11,136 nucleotides of DNA from Chloroflexota bacterium (lineage in GTDB: Bacteria; Chloroflexota; Dehalococcoidia; Bin125). Location: contig JAPUIR010000431.1 of the NCBI GenBank assembly GCA_027296805.1, forward strand, positions 1 to 11,136. Reading direction: 5' to 3'. Each line of letters begins with the position of its first letter. Positions within the stretch are counted from its first letter, which is position 1. The notes under the pieces were generated by a model that saw only the letters and a list, made by a program, of their open reading frames with translations, searched no databases and was not told the DNA's origin. Below are positions 6,569 to 11,136 of the stretch, in pieces. A program made the position numbers and the translations under genes.

Positions 6569-7368
6569 AGAAAGCCCGTTACTGCCTCCACGAACTCCGT
6601 TGGGCGTTCCAGCTGCGGGAGGTGCCCGGCGCCCGGCATTGTGACGAGCCGCGCCTGCGGGATCGCCGCCTCGAACGCCGTCGCGCACGAGGGCGGGATC
6701 ACGCCGTCGTCCTCGCCCCACAGCAGCAGGGTCCGCGCCTGGATGCGGTGAATGCGTTTGATCAGGCCGCGGTCGGGGAAGGGCCAGAGGAACTTGCTGC
6801 CAGTGCTCAGCGCGCGGTTGCGCTGGATCGTGGCTTCCTGGCGCTCGAGCGGATCTTCGGGCCGGTCGTGTGCCGCGTACTCTTGTGCCACCGCCGACTC
6901 GGGGTCGTGCCAGAGCAGGTGCGGCAGCGTTCGGACCGGCGTCGCGAAACGGTCCGGCGGCTGGCAGCCCTCCAACCAGAGTCCGTACGGCGCGACCAGC
7001 ACCAAGCGATCCACCCGATGTGGGCTCAGCGCGGCGAACTCCGCTGCGAACATCCCGCCCAGCTCGTGCCCAACGACGTGCGCCCGCTCCACTTGCAGCT
7101 CATCGAGCAGGTCGTTGAGGAACACCACCGTGTCGATCGGGTCGTCAATCAGCTCCGTCCCACTGCTGGCCCCGAATCCGGGGTGCAGGGGAGCGTAGAC
7201 ATGGAAGCGCTCGGCCAAGCCCCTGAGGAAGGGCTCTTCGACCCGTTGCGGCGCCATGTCGTGCAAGTAGAGCAGCGCGGGGCCGTCGCCGGCCTCCCGC
7301 AGCTCCACGTTGAAGCGCCCTTGGCGGACCGACACCTTGCGCACCGAGAGCTGTCGCGTTGTGGACAC
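6559..7368 (-). CDS. Alpha/beta-fold hydrolase paralogue with Glu at the nucleophile position
   Basis: A 269-residue alpha/beta hydrolase, clearly related to the plus-strand hydrolase it faces: shared blocks include EEPFLR.LA, GGMFAAE.AA.SP, LLWHDP, KFLWP.PDRGL.KR and WGE.DG. The strand/oxyanion region PALLYLHDM is at about 30-38, the elbow at about 100-105, an acid Asp at 220 or 221 in WGEDDGVIP, and His249 in PGAGHLPQ. The nucleophile elbow reads G-H-E-L-G-G: residue 102 is Glu (codon GAG, 7065-7063) where Ser, Cys or Asp is normal. It may therefore be a non-catalytic homologue, use Glu as an unusual nucleophile, or catalyse a lyase or isomerase reaction. The start is GTG at 7368, 5 bases after a near-perfect GGAGGT that begins at the TAG stop of the preceding monooxygenase; the gap is 9 bases, so translation is probably coupled. 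It is the last gene of block B. Confidence 0.92.
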   Translation of the reverse strand: MSTTRQLSVRKVSVRQGRFNVELREAGDGPALLYLHDMAPQRVEEPFLRGLAERFHVYAPLHPGFGASSGTELIDDPIDTVVFLNDLLDELQVERAHVVGHELGGMFAAEFAALSPHRVDRLVLVAPYGLWLEGCQPPDRFATPVRTLPHLLWHDPESAVAQEYAAHDRPEDPLERQEATIQRNRALSTGSKFLWPFPDRGLIKRIHRIQARTLLLWGEDDGVIPPSCATAFEAAIPQARLVTMPGAGHLPQLERPTEFVEAVTGFLAD

Positions 7369-7377
7369 GGCTACCTC

Positions 7378-8652
7378 CTATCCCCCGTTGCGCGTGGGGC
7401 GGGGTGCGACTCGGGTCTCCAAAGGCTGCGGCGACCAATGGTCCTCCCACTCCGACCACATCCCTCGCAGTTGGGGGATTACCTCCGTGCCGAACAGCTC
7501 GATGTTCTTCATCGCCGCGTCGCGGCGCATGGAGCCGATTTGCAGCAGCGGCAGAAGCTGGCCCACGCGCAGCTCCGTCATGGCCTCCCGCACCTGCGAG
7601 GCCACCTGATCCGGGTCACCAACGATGATGTTCCCGCCTTCGATCAGATCCTCCCAGGTCGGCCCGGGCCCTTCCGTGCGTTGCGCTCCGCCGCCGGTGG
7701 CCGGTGACGGCGGCAGCGCCGCGCTGCGCTCGAAGCCGGCCCGGATCGATCGCTCCGTGCGGTAGCCCGGCGCCTCCGGGAAGTAGCGCCCCGTGGAGCC
7801 CAGCAATCGCTGGTAGAAGAATTCCACCGCTTCGCCGTAATCCTCCTTCGCCTGCGCGGCCGACTCCGATACCAGCGCCAGTTGGAGGAACGCCACGCGA
7901 TATGGGTTCAACTCCGCACCCAGCTCTCGGACTCGTTCCCAGTACCCATCGAGCGTCTGCTGGGCCCGCTTGAAGCCGCCGTAACTGAGCGCCGCGTAGA
8001 CGTAGTCCTTCTGAATCGTCCAGTCCCAGGTCTCCACCGAGCCGCCGCCGGGCACCCAGATGGGCGGGCGCGGTTGCTGAAGGGGACGGGGCCAGGGATT
8101 GACGTAGCGAAGCTGCGTGTACTTGCCGTTGAAGGGGAACGGAGCATCCGTCTCCCAGCTACGCGTGATCAGCTCCTCCGCCTCGTAGTAGCGCTCGCGC
8201 AGCTGCGCCGGTCCCACGCCGTAGCACCAGTTCGTGTCCTGCGAGGACCCCACCGGGAACCCACAGATCACCCGCCCGCCAGAGATCACGTCCAGCATCG
8301 CCATCTCCTCGGCGATACGGATGGGCGGGTTATAGAGCGCGATCGATGTCCCCAGCACGATCAGGTTCACCCGCGACGTACGCCGGGCCAGCGTCGCCAG
8401 CATGATGTTCGGCGAGGGCATCGTTCCGTAGATGTTTTGATGGTGTTCGTTGACGCAGACTCCGTCGAATCCCACCGTCTCCGCGAACTCCATCTCGTCC
8501 AGGTACTCGTTGTACAGCTCGTTCCCCAGGACGGGGTCGTAGAGCGATCGCGGCACGTCCACCCAGACGCCGGCCTCCTTCCAGTTGGGGCCATGCGGCG
8601 GGTCCTCCGGCAGGTCGGTGAACGGCATCAGGTGGAACAGGCTGACCTTCAC
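7378..8652 (-). CDS. Luciferase-like flavin-dependent monooxygenase with Pro/Gly-rich insert (block B)
   Basis: A 424-residue luciferase-like monooxygenase, longer than its 366-residue neighbour in block A. The N-terminus KVSLFHLMPFTDLPEDP is followed by FAETVGFDGVCVNEHHQ (about 56-72), the conserved EHH site, then VNLIVLGTSIALYNPPIRIA (about 95-114), EEMAMLDVISGGRVICGFPVG (about 115-135) and PRPPIWVPGGGS (about 194-205). The C-terminal end has GDPDQVASQVREAMTELRVGQ. Residues 311-330 form a low-complexity Pro/Gly segment absent from the block A enzyme. GTG at 8652 is chosen: it lies 8 bases after GGAGAGG and starts the first beta-strand. The longer open frame upstream runs into the gene gap and the amidohydrolase, and the nearer ATG is out of frame. 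Likely role: oxygenation of a substrate handled by the adjoining amidohydrolase and hydrolase. The flavin (FMN or F420) cannot be told from sequence. Confidence 0.92.
   Translation of the reverse strand: MKVSLFHLMPFTDLPEDPPHGPNWKEAGVWVDVPRSLYDPVLGNELYNEYLDEMEFAETVGFDGVCVNEHHQNIYGTMPSPNIMLATLARRTSRVNLIVLGTSIALYNPPIRIAEEMAMLDVISGGRVICGFPVGSSQDTNWCYGVGPAQLRERYYEAEELITRSWETDAPFPFNGKYTQLRYVNPWPRPLQQPRPPIWVPGGGSVETWDWTIQKDYVYAALSYGGFKRAQQTLDGYWERVRELGAELNPYRVAFLQLALVSESAAQAKEDYGEAVEFFYQRLLGSTGRYFPEAPGYRTERSIRAGFERSAALPPSPATGGGAQRTEGPGPTWEDLIEGGNIIVGDPDQVASQVREAMTELRVGQLLPLLQIGSMRRDAAMKNIELFGTEVIPQLRGMWSEWEDHWSPQPLETRVAPRPTRNGG
7688..7714. repeat. GC-rich palindromic element inside the monooxygenase gene
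   Basis: GCCGCC (7690-7695) pairs with GGCGGC (7709-7714) around a 13-base centre, with one further pair inside (7696 with 7708). It codes for the LPPSPATGGG part of the low-complexity insert (codons about 7663-7722). It looks like a small palindromic repeat inserted in frame, but only one copy is in the window. Confidence 0.3.
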
Positions 8653-8719
8653 GGCAGCATCCTCTCCGGCACGACATCCCCCCAGCATGGACTGCGTCGG
8701 CTGGGGCGCCGCCGTCCGA

Positions 8720-9601
8720 CTAATCGAAGCGAAAGACTTCCAGGGCGTTGTCGCGCATGTAGCGACGCCTGACGCCATCGCGCAACGGCAACTTGTGCGC
8801 CTCATCGACGCAGCGCTGGAACGCCTGGATCGGGTAGTCGGCGGACCACATCACCTTGTGCTGCCCGCGCGTGTTCATGAAATGGACGATCTCGTCCGGG
8901 ATGTACTTCGGCGACCAGCCAGCGGTCATCAAGTAAAGGTTGGCGTGCTTTTGCAGAAGCGCCACTGTCTCCAGATGCCAGGGGTGACCGATGTGCGTGG
9001 CCACCAGCTTCAGCTCCGGGTACGTGATCAGCACGTCGTCCAGGTCGATGGGGCGCTGAAACTTCGCGAAGCGCAGCGGACCAGGGAAGCCCACGTTGAT
9101 CACGATCGGGATGTCGAGCTCGATGCACTTGGTGTAGATCGGGTAGTACAGAGGGTGGTTGGGCGGCAGGTTGACCAGCGAGCCCATCACGCGCACTCCG
9201 CGGAAGTCGTATTCGTTGACGGCGATCTCCACCATCCGCACCGCGTTCATGCCCTGCGTCGGGTCGATGTTGCAGGTTCCCTGCAAGCGCCCGGGATTGG
9301 CCTTGACCACGGACGCAACCTTCTCGCACGTCTCCCGGAAGTCGTCCAGCGTGAAGCCGTCGCCCCAGCCCCCCATGTGCGGGTTGGCATAGACGGACCC
9401 CGCCGAGACGTTGAGCAACCCCATCGCGATACCGGCGTCGTCGAAGCGCTGCATCATCATCTCGGGCGACACTCCGCCCAGGACATCGGGCGAGCTCTTC
9501 GCGAACCAGCGCCGGATGTTGGGATCGACGTCGTCCCGTTTCTCGGGGCTGGGAAAGTTCACGTACACATCGACGTACTCACCCGACTCGATCTCCGCCA
9601 T
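8720..9601 (-). CDS. Amidohydrolase-family (ACMSD-like, amidohydrolase_2) protein lacking the HxH metal motif
   Basis: A 293-residue TIM-barrel protein of the amidohydrolase_2 family, whose members include ACMSD-type decarboxylases and hydratases of ring-cleavage products. Family features are the N-terminal VDVYVNFP (10-17), a mid-barrel NPGRLQGTCNIDP (102-114), FRGVRVMGSLVNLP (133-146), IPIVINVGFPG (164-174), ATHIGHPW (201-208) and the end MWSADYP (251-257) with Asp255, then RDNALEVFRFD. The metal-binding D-x-H-x-H at the first strand is D-V-Y-V-N (Tyr13, Asn15), and the strand-5 His is Asn169, while His203/His206 and Asp255 remain. It therefore probably does not bind the usual metal, as in some ligand-poor subgroups. 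ATG at 9601 follows GGAGG. The gene sits 44 bases after the acyl-CoA dehydrogenase and 67 before the monooxygenase. Its reaction (decarboxylation, hydration or C-C hydrolysis) is unknown. Confidence 0.88.
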   Translation of the reverse strand: MAEIESGEYVDVYVNFPSPEKRDDVDPNIRRWFAKSSPDVLGGVSPEMMMQRFDDAGIAMGLLNVSAGSVYANPHMGGWGDGFTLDDFRETCEKVASVVKANPGRLQGTCNIDPTQGMNAVRMVEIAVNEYDFRGVRVMGSLVNLPPNHPLYYPIYTKCIELDIPIVINVGFPGPLRFAKFQRPIDLDDVLITYPELKLVATHIGHPWHLETVALLQKHANLYLMTAGWSPKYIPDEIVHFMNTRGQHKVMWSADYPIQAFQRCVDEAHKLPLRDGVRRRYMRDNALEVFRFD

Positions 9602-9645
9602 AGAGTTCCTCCGTTGTCTGGCTCGCTGACGCTGAGACTGGCGCG

Positions 9646-10833
9646 CTATGCGCGCGGCAGCCCTAGCCCTCGTGTCGCGATGATGTTGCGCTGGATCTCG
9701 GATGTTCCGCCGCCGATGGTGCCAATCAGCGTCGTCATCACGCCCAGCATTCCGCTGCCCGCCAGGACCGCCCGCGACGAGCCGGGCGCCATCTGCCCCG
9801 CCAAGCCCAGGGCGTGCAGGGTCGTCGTCGCCAAGCGGTTGCCCAGCTCCGAGAAGTAGAGCTTGCCCATGGACGCCTCATAGTTCGGGATGCCTCCGAC
9901 TTCCTGGATGCTGGCGATGCGGTACGACAGGTTGCGACCGACGGCCAACTCGATGTAGCGGTCAGCCAGCTCGTGGCGCAGCCGTTGCCGCGCCATCTCA
10001 TCAATGGGTCGCGCCTCGGGGCCATGCAGGAAGCTGACAAGCTCGTCGAGCGAGCGCCGGAACCCTGCCGCGCTGGCGATGTTGGAGCGCTCGAAATCCA
10101 GCAGAGTCGCGCCGATGTACCAACCGCGGTTCTCCTCGCCCACCAGGTTCGTCGCCGGGACCCGCACGTCCTCGAAGAACTCCTGACAGAAATGCACATG
10201 CCCCGTCATGGATTGCAGGGGCTGCACGGTGATGCCGGGGGTCTTCATGTCCAGTAAGAAGAAGCTGATGCCGCGGTGTTTGGGCGCGTCGGAGTCGGTC
10301 CGCGCCAGGAGGAACATCCAGTCGGCGCGACGCGCGTGCCCCGTCCAGATCTTGGAACCGTTGATGATGTAGTCGTCGCCGTCGCGTATCGCCCGGGTCT
10401 GCAACGAGGCCAGGTCAGAACCGGAGTTCGGCTCCGAGTAGCCCTGGCACCACATCACATCGGACGCGGCGATGCCGGGCAGGTGGGCCGCCTTCTGCTC
10501 ATCGCTGCCGTTCAGCATAAGGACCGGACCCAGCATGTTCAGTCCGTTCGCGTTCAGAATCGGCGCCCGCCGGTATGCCATCTCCTCGCGTAGCACGACC
10601 TGCTCCAGGATGCTGAGCCCCATCCCGCCAAACTCCCGCGGCCAATGGGCCGTCAGCCAGCCCTGCTCTGCGAGCCGCTTGTTGAAATCCAGCGCCCGCG
10701 CGTAGTCGTCCGGGTCGTTGGACCACTCGGGGGCGATGTGCGCTTCCTCCCGCTCGGGCGGCAGGTGCTCGTCCAGGAACGATCGAATCTCGCCGCGCAG
10801 CGCTTCCTGTTCCGCCGAGAACGTGAACTCCAT
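9646..10833 (-). CDS. Acyl-CoA dehydrogenase (FAD-dependent, CaiA/FadE-like)
   Basis: A 395-residue acyl-CoA dehydrogenase of normal length. MEFTFSAEQEALRGEIRSFL begins the helical N-terminal domain; WPREFGGMGLSILEQVVLRE is at about 64-83; CQGYSEPNSGSDLASLQT, the first family signature that cups FAD, at about 129-146; GSKIWTGHARRADWMF at about 159-174; and IGGGTSEIQRNIIATRGLGL, the second signature, at about 373-392. The medium-chain enzyme's catalytic Glu (YEGT) is replaced by Gly, but Glu248 in LLDFERSN lines up with the helix-G Glu used by isovaleryl-CoA dehydrogenase. It forms the alpha-beta double bond of an acyl-CoA and passes electrons to ETF. ATG at 10833 gives the standard N-terminus and is 35 bases from the upstream gene; a longer frame to 10992 only overlaps that gene. 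The Shine-Dalgarno is weak. The branched or cyclic acyl substrate is not known. Confidence 0.95.
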   Translation of the reverse strand: MEFTFSAEQEALRGEIRSFLDEHLPPEREEAHIAPEWSNDPDDYARALDFNKRLAEQGWLTAHWPREFGGMGLSILEQVVLREEMAYRRAPILNANGLNMLGPVLMLNGSDEQKAAHLPGIAASDVMWCQGYSEPNSGSDLASLQTRAIRDGDDYIINGSKIWTGHARRADWMFLLARTDSDAPKHRGISFFLLDMKTPGITVQPLQSMTGHVHFCQEFFEDVRVPATNLVGEENRGWYIGATLLDFERSNIASAAGFRRSLDELVSFLHGPEARPIDEMARQRLRHELADRYIELAVGRNLSYRIASIQEVGGIPNYEASMGKLYFSELGNRLATTTLHALGLAGQMAPGSSRAVLAGSGMLGVMTTLIGTIGGGTSEIQRNIIATRGLGLPRA

Positions 10834-10868
10834 GCCGGCCCCCAGACTGGTGCCCGCCCGATGGAAGG

Positions 10869-11136
10869 CTACGTTGCCGCCACGGTCTCTTGGCCGGCCC
10901 GCTTCTTGAAGTAGGGGATCACGTGCTCTCCAAACAGCCGGATCGACTCCATCACTTTGTCGTGGGGAATGCGGCCGCCTTGCATGAGACACATGATCTG
11001 GTCGACGCCGACCTCTTCCCAGTGCTTGATCACCCGGATGCAGGCCTCGGGGTCGCCGATGCAGACGACGGCGTCGTCGACCAGTTTGTCCACCTCGCCG
11101 GGCTCCGCCTCCTGCTCAACGAAATACTCGCGCCCG
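10869..11136 (-). CDS. Luciferase-like monooxygenase, C-terminal part (cut by right edge)
   Basis: The last 89 codons of a gene entering from the right edge; no stop interrupts the frame up to 11136, so the apparent GTG at 11093 is internal. The sequence CIGDPEACIRVIKHWEEVGV then MQGGRIPHDKVMESIRLFGE matches the C-terminus of the block A monooxygenase (GSPDTVVRVFDHLVDAGVD, MQGATTPHDKIMQSIELIA) position by position, so it is a third luciferase-like monooxygenase. It ends with TAG at 10871-10869, 35 bases before the acyl-CoA dehydrogenase start, and is the most upstream block B gene visible. Flavin type and substrate cannot be judged from this fragment. Confidence 0.85.
   Translation of the reverse strand, partial: GREYFVEQEAEPGEVDKLVDDAVVCIGDPEACIRVIKHWEEVGVDQIMCLMQGGRIPHDKVMESIRLFGEHVIPYFKKRAGQETVAAT

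Noticed and set aside
6622..7707. Plus-strand open frame opposite the Glu-nucleophile hydrolase
   Set aside because: Antisense to well-supported genes; Arg/Gln/Leu-rich without domain features.
7690..7714. GC-rich stem as a transcription terminator
   Set aside because: It lies inside an intact coding frame and has no T-run.
8585..9859. Plus-strand open frame of 424 codons opposite the amidohydrolase
   Set aside because: It spans three real minus-strand genes and their gaps, has no recognisable motif and is rich in His/Arg/Val; a GC-bias shadow.
10834..10992. N-terminal extension of the acyl-CoA dehydrogenase
   Set aside because: The extra 53 codons overlap the upstream monooxygenase gene, look like out-of-frame product and precede the standard MEFTFSAEQ start.
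1..11136. CRISPR, tRNA/rRNA, IS element or defence system
   Set aside because: No spaced repeat array, cloverleaf, transposase motif or terminal inverted repeats seen; all recognisable genes are metabolic or regulatory.

Overview
The window is high-GC, gene-dense bacterial DNA (roughly two-thirds G+C by eye), with gene gaps mostly of 9-82 bases and good AGGAGG-type ribosome binding sites in front of most genes. It holds eleven genes, two of them cut by the window edges, and no RNA gene, transposase or CRISPR array that I can see. The gene mix (three luciferase-like flavin monooxygenases, two family III CoA-transferases, an acyl-CoA dehydrogenase, an amidohydrolase, a cyclase-family hydrolase, an SDR and two alpha/beta hydrolases) is typical of catabolic islands in uncultured or environmental bacteria such as SAR202-type Chloroflexota, Tectomicrobia, Rokubacteria or alpha/delta-proteobacteria. 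I cannot choose among these from sequence alone.

Layout. Block A (1-5616, all minus strand) reads in transcription order: SDR dehydrogenase, cyclase-family hydrolase, luciferase-like monooxygenase, CoA-transferase III, a second CoA-transferase III (4-base overlap), then an Lrp/AsnC regulator cut by the left edge. A short region at about 5617-5770 separates block A from a plus-strand alpha/beta hydrolase and carries candidate divergent promoters and a 9-base inverted repeat. Block B (6559-11136, minus strand, entering from the right edge) reads: luciferase-like monooxygenase (C-terminus only), acyl-CoA dehydrogenase, metal-ligand-poor amidohydrolase, second luciferase-like monooxygenase, and a second alpha/beta hydrolase. 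The plus-strand hydrolase and the last gene of block B are paralogues that converge tail to tail.

Working model (inference): the monooxygenases insert oxygen into an alicyclic, terpenoid or heterocyclic substrate, possibly by Baeyer-Villiger-type chemistry. The hydrolases and cyclase-family enzyme open lactone, ester or amide intermediates and the SDR oxidises an alcohol. The CoA-transferases activate the acid and the acyl-CoA dehydrogenase starts beta-oxidation. The Lrp/AsnC protein is the likely local regulator. The substrate is unknown.

The most unusual details are: a Glu in the nucleophile position of one alpha/beta hydrolase while its convergent paralogue keeps Ser; the absence of any usual start codon in frame for the conserved N-terminus of that paralogue; an amidohydrolase lacking the HxH metal motif; a Pro/Gly-rich palindromic in-frame insert in one monooxygenase; and an inverted repeat whose one arm covers the SDR ribosome binding site.
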